Positions 17,174-25,839 of a stretch of DNA of 64,000 nucleotides are shown one piece after another. Under the pieces are notes generated by a model. It searched no databases. It had not been told where the DNA came from and saw only the letters and a list, made by a program, of their open reading frames with translations. Made by a program: the position numbers and the translations under genes. Position 1 is the first letter of the stretch. Every line of letters starts with the position of its first letter. Origin of the DNA: Actinomycetes bacterium (GTDB lineage Bacteria > Actinomycetota > Acidimicrobiia > IMCC26256 > PALSA-610); NCBI GenBank assembly GCA_025360585.1, contig JANYBW010000030.1:55615-119614 (forward strand), read 5' to 3'.

Positions 17174-18814
17174 TTAGGTGCGCCGATCCGCGAGCCAGCT
17201 GCGAAGGGTCTGTGCTACTTCTTCGGGTTGGCGTTCGATGAGTTCAGTAACTTCAAGCTCCACCAAGGATCGGCTCGATTCGATTGCTTTCGGTGATCCG
17301 GCGAGTTCGTGCATTCCGCCGCCGGTGCTGCTTCCGGAGCCTGAGCCAACTGCTGCGAGTTGTAATTCATGGGCGTACTGCTGGGCTTGGCCAGCTTCGA
17401 GGGCCGTGAGATCGAGCGCAACTCGTTGCGGCCCCATTGCGGCTTGTGCTTTTTTCACTGAGCGCCAGGCAAGGAACAAGACCAGCGCAACAATCAAGAA
17501 CGTGACTGCGTAGCGAGCGATACCCATGATGTCGAGCGGAGCTGCAGCCGTCTTGGGCGTCGCGGCAGCTTTTGCGTTATCTTGCGCGAGCTTCTGCGTG
17601 GTCTTATCCATGGTGTGGAGCTGCACTGCGGTGTTGAAGCCAGGGGTATTGGGCAAAATGCCGACGGCATTGGATATCAATGTATTCAAGCCGGGAAGTT
17701 CCGCAGGCTTGACGACGCTCGGATCCGCGACGACCGCGATTGTGAGCGCGGTCAGTATGTCGCCACCGTTGGTCTTTTCGGTACGGGTTTTGTCGACAAG
17801 CGGCGTATCCGTCTTGGTGTGGTCTTCGAAATTCTTATTGGTGGTCGGCCCCGTGCCCCCGGTTGCACCGCCAAGGTTCGCTGCGCTCCCGGCTGACTTT
17901 TCCGTCAACTTGGAACCTTGGTCGGAAACCCCAGAAGAAATCACGTTGCCCTTGGCGTCGAGCACCGGCTTGAAGGATTCGGTGACTGATTTGCTGTTGC
18001 TCGGGTCAAAAGTCGCGTTGGGGCTCACCGCGTAGTTGCCGGCGCCCAGCACCGGTCGCAGCAGCTGATCGATCTTGGTTTTGATCTGGTTTTCGTATTG
18101 CATCTTGCGCGAGAGACTCTGCGCGCTCGTCATCGCGGCCGATTGATCAGCGGAGTAGAGCAACGTGCCATTCGCATCGGTGACGGTGATGCCGTTTGGT
18201 GCGAGGTTCTTCACGCCCGAAGCCACGAGGTGCACGATCGTTTGTACTTGTTCCATCGGCAACTGCACGTTGCCGGTATCAACCTGCACGGATGCGGTTG
18301 TGGTCTTTTGGGTATCGCCCACAAACGGGTCGTCGCTCGGCAGCGCCAGAATCACCGTTGCGTGGCGCACGCCGTTGATCGCCATGATCGTGTTGGCGAG
18401 TTCTTTTTGAATCGCGTTTTGATAGTTGACGTCTTGTTGGAATTTGCTTTGGGTGATACCACCACTATTGATACTGGCCAGGCCGTCGCCGTTGGTCGGC
18501 AGACCCTTGGCCGAAAGATCGATCCGCGCTTTGTACAGATCGGCTTGGGGTACTTCGATGGTGGTTCCACCGCCGGAAAGTTTGTAGGGAATCTTCATGC
18601 CGTCGAGTGCTTTGGTCACGTCGCTGGCGTCTTTGGAACTGAGGTTCGAAAAGACGGGCGCGTAGTCCGTAGTGGCCGACCACTTCGTGAACATCATGGT
18701 CGCGATGGCCAGCCCGGCAATACCGAGAATGCTCATCATCTTTTGGCCGGCGGTAAAACCCGAAACGAATTTCTGGCCGCCGCTTTTCAGTTTGTCGACA
18801 TCGACGATCGGCAT
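17174..18814 (-). CDS. fliF: FliF, MS-ring protein
   Basis: A 546-aa membrane ring protein. An N-terminal helix at about residues 22-44 is followed by the YscJ-like domain (YAPVFSNLSSKDASDVTKAL, YQNAIQKELANTI), a long Gly/Thr-rich loop, a second helix near 415-435 (MGIARYAVTFLIVALVLFLA) and a C-terminal FliG-binding tail (VELEVTELIERQPEEVAQTL). The ATG overlaps the fliE stop (TAATG). Confidence 0.96.
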   Translation of the reverse strand: MPIVDVDKLKSGGQKFVSGFTAGQKMMSILGIAGLAIATMMFTKWSATTDYAPVFSNLSSKDASDVTKALDGMKIPYKLSGGGTTIEVPQADLYKARIDLSAKGLPTNGDGLASINSGGITQSKFQQDVNYQNAIQKELANTIMAINGVRHATVILALPSDDPFVGDTQKTTTASVQVDTGNVQLPMEQVQTIVHLVASGVKNLAPNGITVTDANGTLLYSADQSAAMTSAQSLSRKMQYENQIKTKIDQLLRPVLGAGNYAVSPNATFDPSNSKSVTESFKPVLDAKGNVISSGVSDQGSKLTEKSAGSAANLGGATGGTGPTTNKNFEDHTKTDTPLVDKTRTEKTNGGDILTALTIAVVADPSVVKPAELPGLNTLISNAVGILPNTPGFNTAVQLHTMDKTTQKLAQDNAKAAATPKTAAAPLDIMGIARYAVTFLIVALVLFLAWRSVKKAQAAMGPQRVALDLTALEAGQAQQYAHELQLAAVGSGSGSSTGGGMHELAGSPKAIESSRSLVELEVTELIERQPEEVAQTLRSWLADRRT

Positions 18815-19173
18815 TAGATCTGCATCCTCATGATTTCATTGAATGTTTCGACAACGCGGTTACGCATCTGCACGGTGAACTCGGTCGCGAGGTTCGCTTC
18901 TGCGGCTGCGATCGTGTAGTTGTGGACGTCGGTGAGATCACCAGTTGCGGCTTTTACCGCAAGGTCGCTGGCGTTGTTCTGGGACGCGTTCAAACCATCG
19001 AGCGCGCTCGCCATGGAGTTGCCGAACTGTCCGTTCGCTTGGCCCGCAGCTGCGGCGTTACCGGTTGCACCAGCAGCACCCGCACCACCAACTGCACTGG
19101 TCGCGCCGGCGCCGGCGCCCGCGGCTTGTGCGGCACCGGGCAGTAGACCGAGAATGGAACTGATAGCACCCAT
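18814..19173 (-). CDS. fliE: FliE, MS ring-rod junction protein
   Basis: A 119-aa protein. Residues 1-50 are low-complexity Ala/Gly, and the conserved FliE part follows: DLAVKAATGDLTDVHNYTIA, then AEANLATEFTVQMRNRVVET and the terminal FNEIMRMQI. FliE links the MS ring to the proximal rod. The Ala/Gly-rich N-terminus is longer than in enteric FliE. Confidence 0.94.
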   Translation of the reverse strand: MGAISSILGLLPGAAQAAGAGAGATSAVGGAGAAGATGNAAAAGQANGQFGNSMASALDGLNASQNNASDLAVKAATGDLTDVHNYTIAAAEANLATEFTVQMRNRVVETFNEIMRMQI

Positions 19174-19175
19174 AA

Positions 19176-19598
19176 TTATTTGGCCGAGATTCCAATTGCC
19201 TGTTGGTACGACTCGCGAGCGCGATCGATGACCGTCAGGTTGAGCTGATACGAACGTTGCGCCTGAATGAGTTGCGTCATTTGGTCGCTGAGATCAATGT
19301 CGGGATACCGCACCATGCCGGTGGCTTTGTCGGCGAGTGGATTGGTTGGGTCATAGCGAAGTTGCCCAGTCGCGTCGCCGAGCGCCGCGCCAGTCACTTG
19401 CACACCGCCACCCACACCGGCCGGGTCGTTGCCGTCGCCGCGCACAGCCTGTACTTGCACGTAACGGGCTTGGAACGCAGGTTGGTCGAAAGAACCGACG
19501 GTGTTCATATTCGCGATGTTGTCCGCGACGGCATCCATCCACACACGGTTCGCGTGTAGGCCCGAGCCCGTTGTTTGGAAAACCGGAAAGAGGCTCAT
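19176..19598 (-). CDS. flgC: FlgC, proximal rod protein
   Basis: A 140-aa rod subunit. The N-terminal axial motif (ASGLHANRVWMDAVADNIAN form) and the C-terminal YPDIDLSDQMTQLIQAQRSY helix are typical. The segment NMNTVGSFDQPAFQARYVQV is the usual FlgC spacer. The ATG overlaps the flgB stop by 4 nt, and fliE follows 2 nt later. Confidence 0.95.
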   Translation of the reverse strand: MSLFPVFQTTGSGLHANRVWMDAVADNIANMNTVGSFDQPAFQARYVQVQAVRGDGNDPAGVGGGVQVTGAALGDATGQLRYDPTNPLADKATGMVRYPDIDLSDQMTQLIQAQRSYQLNLTVIDRARESYQQAIGISAK

Positions 19599-19942
19599 TG
19601 CGTGTTCTGCATCGAGGTTTTGAGCACATGGAACTGATTGTTCATGGCTTCGGTCATGAGCTGGATCCGCAATCCCGTGTCCACAAGCGAGACGTTTTCT
19701 TCGTCAACCGAAACGTTGTTGCCCGTAGTGGGATTGATGGGATCCGTCGATGCGCTGGTGGCAACGTTGAACTGCGAGAGGTCGCGGTTGCCCATTGCCT
19801 TGCGCAGCGAGGATTCAAAATCGACTCGCGCTCCGATGTATCCGGGCGTGTCGGCGTTGGCAATGTTTTGCGCAGAGATACGTTGGCGAGCGGTCAGCCC
19901 ATCGAGGGCCGCGTTGATCGCGCCGATGGCGAGGTCGCTCAT
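19595..19942 (-). CDS. flgB: FlgB, proximal rod protein
   Basis: A 115-aa rod subunit, first gene of the large flagellar operon. The ALDGLTARQRISAQNIANAD motif, then TPGYIGARVDFESSLRKAM, matches FlgB. The C-terminal helix reads GLRIQLMTEAMNNQFHVLKT. It is preceded by a sigma-28-like promoter at 20052-20079 that gives a leader of about 100 nt. Confidence 0.95.
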   Translation of the reverse strand: MSDLAIGAINAALDGLTARQRISAQNIANADTPGYIGARVDFESSLRKAMGNRDLSQFNVATSASTDPINPTTGNNVSVDEENVSLVDTGLRIQLMTEAMNNQFHVLKTSMQNTQ

Positions 19943-20051
19943 CGTGTAGGCCTAGATGTGTGCACGGGGAGCCTCCTGAGCTCCACCGTCCGTGGCTAGC
20001 CGCGCTGAGCGATCCGTGCTCAACGACTCCGCGATTGCGGCTGTGAGTGGC

Positions 20052-20079
20052 TCATCGGAAGGCCAACGTTGGAGTTGAG
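20052..20079 (-). promoter_or_regulatory. Putative sigma-28-type promoter of the flgB operon
   Basis: Minus strand CTCAA, 16 nt, CCGATGA, in the 207-nt gap between the divergent flgB and 20150 genes. It is the only good promoter candidate for the run of flagellar genes from flgB to fliL. It faces away from a second copy of the motif 37 nt further on. Confidence 0.7.
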
Positions 20080-20116
20080 TAAACCGGACAAACTGAGCCG
20101 TTCGTCTCACGCCATC

Positions 20117-20143
20117 CTCAAGTCCTCGGTTCGTAGCCGATGA
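20117..20143 (+). promoter_or_regulatory. Putative sigma-28-type promoter of the pseudaminic acid operon
   Basis: Plus strand CTCAA, 15 nt, CCGATGA, ending 6 nt before the GTG of the 20150 gene. With a normal minus-10 to start-site distance, transcription would begin at or next to that GTG, so the mRNA would be leaderless. It is divergent to the flgB promoter. Confidence 0.65.
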
Positions 20144-20149
20144 GACGAG

Positions 20150-21406
20150 GTGAGTACTGACGTTCCTAACCAACCCGCCGATTCGCCCTCTGCTTCGCCC
20201 TCTGCTTCGCCCGCTGATGCGCTTGCGGACCCAAGTGGTTGTGAAGAATTTGATCGAGCCCGAGCATTGCTCTCGGCGCATCGCGAAGATGAAGCGCTCG
20301 ATTGGTTTGAGGTCGCAATAGACGCGACGACTGATCCTGATATCAAAGCGAGCGCGGCCGCGCACGTTGCGGGCCTGTTGCTTGGGTTCGCGCGCCCGTG
20401 GGAAGTTGCCGATTTTGCGGCGATCGTTCGATCGTCGTCGCGGCAGTCGTCGTTGGGCGACATGCTCGAAGCTGCCGCGTGTGTGCAACTCGGCGACTCG
20501 ACCGGCGCCCTCGAAATTCTTGGCCGCGCCGGGCCGCTGATTGCGCCGCAGGATCGATGGTTTCGGTGTTCGGTCGCCGGGATGTACGCGGCCCGAGTGC
20601 GCGCGCTCGTTATGGCGGGCTATGTCGGTGAAGCTGAAAGCGAACTGCGCCGTTCATTGCGCGGGCTTTCCGATACCCAAGAACTTTGGGAGACGGTCGC
20701 GGTATTGGTCGCGGACAATTTGATTGATCCGCGTTCGTATCTTGATTCGCTTGCTCCGGCGCGAGTGCTCGACGTATTCGGCTGGATCGCGGGCGCTCCG
20801 GCCGAAGGGCTTGATGGGATCGCCGAAGGATTGTGGAAACGGGTGCCCGGTGATGTTCGCGTGCTCGCAGCCGTGACGCTATTTGCGTGGCGGCTCGATC
20901 CTGAACGCGGTTTGGTGTGGTGCCATCGCTTGCTGGATGCTGGCGTCACCGAACGGTCGCCGTTACTTGAACGGGCCGAGATGGTGCAGGTGCCGCCAGT
21001 TGATCGGGTGCGGGCCGCGTGTGTCGCCGTCCTGCTTGATGAATCGCGCGCTCGGACTGCGCTCGAAGCTGCAGTACCCCAAATCGGTGATGAATTGTTG
21101 GCGGAACTCCTGAGCGATTGCTTTACCACTGCGGCCTTCATGGCGGATTCGTTCGTGGTCGCCGCGTGTACGTCGACGTTGCGGTCGTTACTTATCGCCG
21201 ACGCGTTGGTGGGCCACGGGCACTTGCCCGAAGCGTTTGCTGTGGTGGTGGCTGGGTTGCAGCTGCCCAGTGCGGATGCATTGACTGCTGAAGAATTCAA
21301 TCGCGCGTTGCGGCCTGGGGCGCGCGCTGAATTGGCCGCGTTCGCGCGTTCGCAATCCGATCATGAAGTTGCCGACATTTTGCTGTCGGTACCGGCCGAA
21401 GGCTGA
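20150..21406 (+). CDS. Unknown 418-aa alpha-helical (TPR-like) protein, first gene of the pseudaminic acid operon
   Basis: I do not recognise the family. A Ser/Ala/Pro-rich start with a 12-bp coded SPSA repeat (residues 13-21) is followed by about 380 residues of Ala/Leu-rich helical sequence. Spacing of A-L-x-x-F and A-A-x-x-A pairs resembles degenerate TPRs (for example AHREDEALDWFEVAIDATTD near 45). There is no signal peptide, membrane segment or catalytic motif. GTG 20150 is chosen for its position 6 nt after CCGATGA; no clear ribosome-binding site exists. The stop lies 4 nt before pseI, so co-expression with sugar synthesis is likely. It may be an adaptor or flagellin-targeting factor. 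Confidence 0.85.
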   Translation: MSTDVPNQPADSPSASPSASPADALADPSGCEEFDRARALLSAHREDEALDWFEVAIDATTDPDIKASAAAHVAGLLLGFARPWEVADFAAIVRSSSRQSSLGDMLEAAACVQLGDSTGALEILGRAGPLIAPQDRWFRCSVAGMYAARVRALVMAGYVGEAESELRRSLRGLSDTQELWETVAVLVADNLIDPRSYLDSLAPARVLDVFGWIAGAPAEGLDGIAEGLWKRVPGDVRVLAAVTLFAWRLDPERGLVWCHRLLDAGVTERSPLLERAEMVQVPPVDRVRAACVAVLLDESRARTALEAAVPQIGDELLAELLSDCFTTAAFMADSFVVAACTSTLRSLLIADALVGHGHLPEAFAVVVAGLQLPSADALTAEEFNRALRPGARAELAAFARSQSDHEVADILLSVPAEG

Positions 21407-21410
21407 TTCC

Positions 21411-22466
21411 GTGGCATCACCAGCTGAGATCACGATTGGGCCGAAGCGCGTTGGTGCGTCGTATCCGGCCTATGTGATCGCGGAAGCTGGCGCGAACCAC
21501 AATCGTGATTTCGACGTTGCGCGGCGCTTGATCGATACTGCTGCCGATGCCGGAGCGGACGCGGTGAAGTTCCAGACCTATTCCGGAACCACACTGTATT
21601 CCACCAAAACTCCGCGTTTTGATTACCTGGGTGATCTGGGCGCGAAGCCCGCGCACGAATTGTTGGAAGCAATTGCGTTGCCGCGCGATTGGCAGCCCCT
21701 GCTTGCCGCGCACGCGCGCGATGTTGGGATTGAATTTTTGTCGTCACCGTTTGACTACGCGGCGGTCGATGAACTCGATGCGATCAATGTTGCCGCCTTC
21801 AAGATCGCGTCGTTTGAAATTGTGGACCTCGGCCTGATTCGTTACGCTGCGTCGAAGGGCCGGCCGATGATCTTTTCCACCGGCATGTGCACGATGGGTG
21901 AGATCGATGAGGCCTTGCTCGTTGCTCGTGAGGCCGGGGCCGCCGAACTCGCGTTGCTTCAGTGCGCGTCGCTCTATCCTGCACCGGCCGGGGTGATGAA
22001 CCTGCGGTCGATCCCGGCGATGGCCGCGGCCTTTGGAGTCCCGGTCGGGCTCTCCGATCACACGCGCGGGGTTCACATCGCTGCGGCCGCGATCGCGGTT
22101 GGAGCCACCCTGATCGAAAAGCACTTCACCCTCGATCGCACGATGATCGGCCCCGATCATCCATTCGCGATCGAACCGAAGGAGCTCGCCGACATGATCG
22201 CGTATATACGCGACGTCGAAGCTGCGCTCGGCGACGGCGTGAAACGCGGTCCGAGCCCGCAAGAGTCGGTGGAGATGTATACCAAAGCCCGTCGCTCAAT
22301 CGTTGCCGCTGCACCGATCGCGGCAGGGACGGTAGTTACCGAAGCCATGTTGTGCGTGAAACGGCCCGGTTTCGGGATCGCGCCGAAGTTGATGGAAGCA
22401 GTCGTTGGTCGGGTCGCGCAACGCGACATCGAATACGACGACATTTTAGTGTGGGACATGTTTTGA
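21411..22466 (+). CDS. pseI: PseI, pseudaminic acid synthase (NeuB family)
   Basis: A 351-aa protein that condenses a 6-deoxy-diacetamido sugar with phosphoenolpyruvate to form the nonulosonic acid. NeuB TIM-barrel motifs are present: YVIAEAGANHNRDFDVARRL, GADAVKFQTY, FLSSPFD, and a GLSDHT/EKHFTLDR pair. A C-terminal SAF antifreeze-like domain follows from about residue 285 (SIVAAAPIAAGTVVTEAML). GTG 21411 is preferred, 4 nt after the preceding stop; an ATG 48 nt upstream lies inside the previous gene. NeuB sequence alone does not separate sialic, legionaminic and pseudaminic substrates; the neighbouring PseG, PseB and PseC point to pseudaminic acid. Confidence 0.9.
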   Translation: MASPAEITIGPKRVGASYPAYVIAEAGANHNRDFDVARRLIDTAADAGADAVKFQTYSGTTLYSTKTPRFDYLGDLGAKPAHELLEAIALPRDWQPLLAAHARDVGIEFLSSPFDYAAVDELDAINVAAFKIASFEIVDLGLIRYAASKGRPMIFSTGMCTMGEIDEALLVAREAGAAELALLQCASLYPAPAGVMNLRSIPAMAAAFGVPVGLSDHTRGVHIAAAAIAVGATLIEKHFTLDRTMIGPDHPFAIEPKELADMIAYIRDVEAALGDGVKRGPSPQESVEMYTKARRSIVAAAPIAAGTVVTEAMLCVKRPGFGIAPKLMEAVVGRVAQRDIEYDDILVWDMF

Positions 22467-22467
22467 A

Positions 22468-23373
22468 ATGATGCCGGTGATTCTTGTGTGCGATGAGGGC
22501 CCTGCGGTTGGGCTCGGACATCGCCGCCGATGCGAAGCGATCGCGTCCGCGCTGCGCGAATATGGCTTTGAAAGCGCGATCGTCGCGTCCACACGAGGCG
22601 TCGTTGCCGCACCCGTCATCATTGTGGATTCGTATCGCGTTCGTGCCGATGATCGCAGTCGATTTGTGCCGGATGTTGTGGTCGCGATCGATGATCTTGG
22701 TCGCGATCTCGCCGTAGATCTGGTTGTGCTTCCGGCTCCGGGAGCTTCGGGCAGTTCCTATCGAAACGCCCGCGACGTCTTGGCGGGCGCGGCCTACTCG
22801 TTGGTGAATCTGGCGGCACCTGCTCGTGAACGCACGATTGGCGATGGCCGATTGCGGGTGCTCGTCACGATGGGCGCCAGCGATTCGGCGGGCATCGGAC
22901 AACGCATCGCTAGTGAAATTGCAGCGGCAGCACCACGGCTGCTCACACAGTTGGTCCTCGGGCCGTGGGGCGATACGGCGACGCCCTCTGGTGTTGTGAG
23001 GATCGATGGTTCGAGAGGCATTGAGGATGCACTGAGCACCGCGGACGTCGTAGTGACGGCCGGAGGCGTGACGTTGCTGGAGTCGCTCGCGCTTGGGCGT
23101 CCGACGATTGTTGTCGAAACCGCAGCCAATCAGCGCAGCAACATTTCGAGTGTGATCGCCGCCGGCGCCGCGATGCATTGTGATGTTGGGAGTGCCGCTC
23201 TCGGCGCAATTGCGTTGGTCGGCGACTCGTCAGCCCGAAATTCGCTGGCCCTACGCGGCCCACAACTCATCGACGGCCGCGGTGCAAGCCGTGTAGCGCA
23301 GGCAATCGCGGCTCTGGTGCACTCGCCCGTTGGGCGTGCGCCGATCGCGATCGGCTCGGGCGCACACGCATGA
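22468..23373 (+). CDS. pseG: PseG, UDP-6-deoxy-AltdiNAc hydrolase
   Basis: A 301-aa GT-B-like enzyme that removes UDP from UDP-2,4-diacetamido-2,4,6-trideoxy-altropyranose, giving the PseI substrate. Features: an early GLGHRRRC motif (PseG form G-x-G-H-x-x-R), then VDSYRV, AIDDLGRDLAVDLVVLP and the MurG-like TADVVVTAGGVTLLESLALG nucleotide-binding region. It starts 1 nt after the pseI stop and overlaps the next gene by 4 nt. Confidence 0.88.
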   Translation: MMPVILVCDEGPAVGLGHRRRCEAIASALREYGFESAIVASTRGVVAAPVIIVDSYRVRADDRSRFVPDVVVAIDDLGRDLAVDLVVLPAPGASGSSYRNARDVLAGAAYSLVNLAAPARERTIGDGRLRVLVTMGASDSAGIGQRIASEIAAAAPRLLTQLVLGPWGDTATPSGVVRIDGSRGIEDALSTADVVVTAGGVTLLESLALGRPTIVVETAANQRSNISSVIAAGAAMHCDVGSAALGAIALVGDSSARNSLALRGPQLIDGRGASRVAQAIAALVHSPVGRAPIAIGSGAHA

Positions 23374-24560
23374 GCAAAGGCGCCAAGATGCCGAAGCCGA
23401 AACCCAAACGATCAGTGCTATGTGTCGTGCAAGCTCGCACGGGATCTTCTCGGCTACCGGGCAAAGTATTGCAAGACCTCGGCGGAGTCTCCATGTTGGA
23501 GTTCATGCTGCTGCGATTGCGCGGTGTGCAGGCTGACCATCTCGTGGTCGCTACGAGCGCCTTGGAACGCGACGATCCGATCGAAATGATCGCTCGCTCG
23601 TGTGGAATAGGAGTGGTGCGGGGGAGCGAACAGGACGTTCTGAGTCGCTTCATCGTGGCTCTCGATCAGTACCCGTGCGAAACGATCGTGCGCCTCACTG
23701 CGGATTGTCCGCTGACCGATCCCGCGATTGTGAATGCCGCGATCGCGTTACATCACGAACGGGGTGCGCAGTACACAAGCAATGTTTTGCCGCGGTCGTT
23801 TCCCAAAGGCCTGGATATTGAAGTGTGCGACTCGACAGCATTGCGCACCGCGGCATTTCTTGCCGTCGATCCCGCTGAACGCGAACACGTGACCCCATTT
23901 CTCTATCGCCGTCCTGAGCACTATGTGCTCGCGAACCTCAGGTCGGATCTCGACGCCGGTCAGGAACGTTGGACCGTCGATACGCCCGAAGATCTTGAGC
24001 ATGTGCGCCAGATCGTCTCCTCAGTGGGTCGCGATGCTTCCTGGACGGAAATCCTTGCCAAGATTGGCAGGACCGTCGCACAACCTGGCGCGGACGAGTT
24101 GCGGTTGCGAGCGGCAACGGAGGCAGATTCCTCCTTGTTGTTGCAATGGCGCAACGATCCCGATGCCGTTCGCTGGAGCGGAAACGGCCGAGCGATCGAA
24201 ACGGCGGAACACGATCAATGGTTCGCTTCGGTGCTTGAAAACCCTGGGCATCGGTTGCGGATCGGTGAAGTCGATGGCCGACCGGTTGGGTTTGTGCGAG
24301 TGGATGTGCACGGTGGTGTCGGCACGGTCAGCGTGGCCGTGGCACCTGACCAACGGGGCCGTGGATACGGGCGAGACTTGCTTACGGCAACGCTGGAGGA
24401 TGTGCAAGCCGATTGCCAAGTGGTGACCCTTGCTGCGATCATTCATCGCGAAAACGAAGCGAGTCTGCGTGCGTTTCGCAGCGTTGGGTTTGTTCCGACG
24501 ATCGATCCGACGAAGCTCGCGAACCAGCCCCACCTCAACCTCGTGACCCGCGCCGCGTAA
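23370..24560 (+). CDS. PseF-PseH fusion: cytidylyltransferase plus N-acetyltransferase
   Basis: A 396-aa two-domain protein. Residues about 10-235 form an SpsF-type cytidylyltransferase (VVQARTGSSRLPGKVLQDLG, RLTADCPLTDPAIVNAAIAL, FPKGLDIEV), which would activate pseudaminic acid as its CMP form. Residues about 250-390 form a GNAT domain (LLQWRNDPDAVRWSGNG; acetyl-CoA loop VAPDQRGRGYGRDLL; ENEASLRAFRSVGF), matching PseH, which N-acetylates the UDP-4-amino-sugar. Most species keep these as separate genes. The two domains act at different steps, so the fusion probably aids co-expression. ATG overlaps the pseG stop (ATGA). Confidence 0.85.
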   Translation: MSKGAKMPKPKPKRSVLCVVQARTGSSRLPGKVLQDLGGVSMLEFMLLRLRGVQADHLVVATSALERDDPIEMIARSCGIGVVRGSEQDVLSRFIVALDQYPCETIVRLTADCPLTDPAIVNAAIALHHERGAQYTSNVLPRSFPKGLDIEVCDSTALRTAAFLAVDPAEREHVTPFLYRRPEHYVLANLRSDLDAGQERWTVDTPEDLEHVRQIVSSVGRDASWTEILAKIGRTVAQPGADELRLRAATEADSSLLLQWRNDPDAVRWSGNGRAIETAEHDQWFASVLENPGHRLRIGEVDGRPVGFVRVDVHGGVGTVSVAVAPDQRGRGYGRDLLTATLEDVQADCQVVTLAAIIHRENEASLRAFRSVGFVPTIDPTKLANQPHLNLVTRAA

Positions 24561-24596
24561 CGGTCATGGGCGGCCCCAAACCGCCGATGAGTACCT

Positions 24597-25814
24597 ATGA
24601 CGCAGACGTTACCCACGCGTTCAACCGCTTCGCCCGGCACGCCCGCCGCGCCCGCGCGGACCATTCAATACTGCGCGCAATGCGTGATGCCCGCGACCCG
24701 CCCCGACATCCTCTTCGATGCTGAAGGGGTATGCAGCGCGTGCCGCCACTTCGCGCAACGGCCAACGATCGATTGGGACGCTCGACGGGCTGAGCTCATT
24801 GAAGTGGTGGAAGAGTTTCGTTCGCACGATGGAACGAACTACGACTGCGTGATCCCCGTCAGCGGAGGCAAAGACAGCACGTATCAAGTGTTGAAAATGT
24901 TAGAGCTCGGGCTGAACCCGTTGTGTGTGACTGCGAGTACGTGCAATCTTTCCGCGATCGGTCGGCGCAATATTCAGAACTTGCAGCGCCTCGGTGTTGA
25001 CCACGTCGAAGTTACGGTGAATCCACAGATTCGCCGCACAATGAACCGTTTCGCGTTGATGCAGGTTGGCGATATCTCGTGGCCTGAACACGTCAGTATT
25101 TTCACAATTCCCGTGCGGGTCGCGGTTCAGTACGGGGTGCGTCTCATCGTGTGGGGTGAGAATTCCCAAAACGAATACGGCGGCCCCGCGTCGGCCGCGC
25201 ATGACCGCGTGTTGAATCGGCGTTGGCTCGAAGAATTCGGTGGCCTTATCGGTTTGCGCGTCGCGGATTTGGTTGGTCAGGCCGGGATTGAACAACGCCA
25301 CCTGATTCAGTACACCTACCCAACGGATGAAGAGCTGGCCAACGTTGGAGTCACTGGCATCTTTCTCGGGCACTATCTGCCTTGGGACGGCTACTCGAAC
25401 GCGTTGCTCGCGCAAGCGCACGGCTTCGAGAGCTACGGCAAGACCGTCGAAGGCGCGCTCCTCGACTACGAAAATCTCGACAACCTCTTTCACGGCATCC
25501 ACGACTACTTTAAATTCTTGAAGTTCGGTTTTGGCCGGGCCACGGATCACGCGTGCATGCATGTCCGGCGCGGTCGATTGTCGCGTCGCGACGCTATGAC
25601 GTTGGTGAAGCAACACGACGGCAAATTCCCTCATACGTACCTTGGCGAAGCGTTGGATTCTCTGCTCGCGTCAATCGGAATGACCGTCGCCGAATTCGAA
25701 GTGGTCTGTGATCGGTTCACGAACCGCGCGCTGTTCCAGGCGACGCGAAGCGGTGAGCTGGTTCGTGATGGGCGCGGGAACCTCGCCAAGATCAACGACG
25801 ACAACGCGGCCTGA
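24597..25814 (+). CDS. pseA: PseA/WbpG-type N-acetyl sugar amidotransferase
   Basis: A 405-aa protein of the family that turns a sugar N-acetyl group into an acetamidino group. It begins with a zinc-like cysteine set (YCAQCVMPATRPDI, then CSACRHF), followed by an N-type ATP pyrophosphatase loop CVIPVSGGKDSTYQ near residue 83 and the family tracts ITWGENSQNEYGG-like (IVWGENSQNEYGG) and LGHYLPWDGYSNALLAQAHG. It needs ammonia, supplied by the HisH/HisF-type pair encoded next. The same trio lies beside pseI in the Campylobacter jejuni flagellar locus. Confidence 0.88.
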   Translation: MTQTLPTRSTASPGTPAAPARTIQYCAQCVMPATRPDILFDAEGVCSACRHFAQRPTIDWDARRAELIEVVEEFRSHDGTNYDCVIPVSGGKDSTYQVLKMLELGLNPLCVTASTCNLSAIGRRNIQNLQRLGVDHVEVTVNPQIRRTMNRFALMQVGDISWPEHVSIFTIPVRVAVQYGVRLIVWGENSQNEYGGPASAAHDRVLNRRWLEEFGGLIGLRVADLVGQAGIEQRHLIQYTYPTDEELANVGVTGIFLGHYLPWDGYSNALLAQAHGFESYGKTVEGALLDYENLDNLFHGIHDYFKFLKFGFGRATDHACMHVRRGRLSRRDAMTLVKQHDGKFPHTYLGEALDSLLASIGMTVAEFEVVCDRFTNRALFQATRSGELVRDGRGNLAKINDDNAA

Positions 25815-25839
25815 AGTACCTGAGCTGGTTGGCCTCAAT

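Noticed and set aside
20080..20105. TAAA-N13-GCCG as an enteric-style sigma-28 promoter
   Set aside because: Spacing is wrong and the GCCG is not followed by ATAA; the CTCAA/CCGATGA pair 37 nt downstream fits better.
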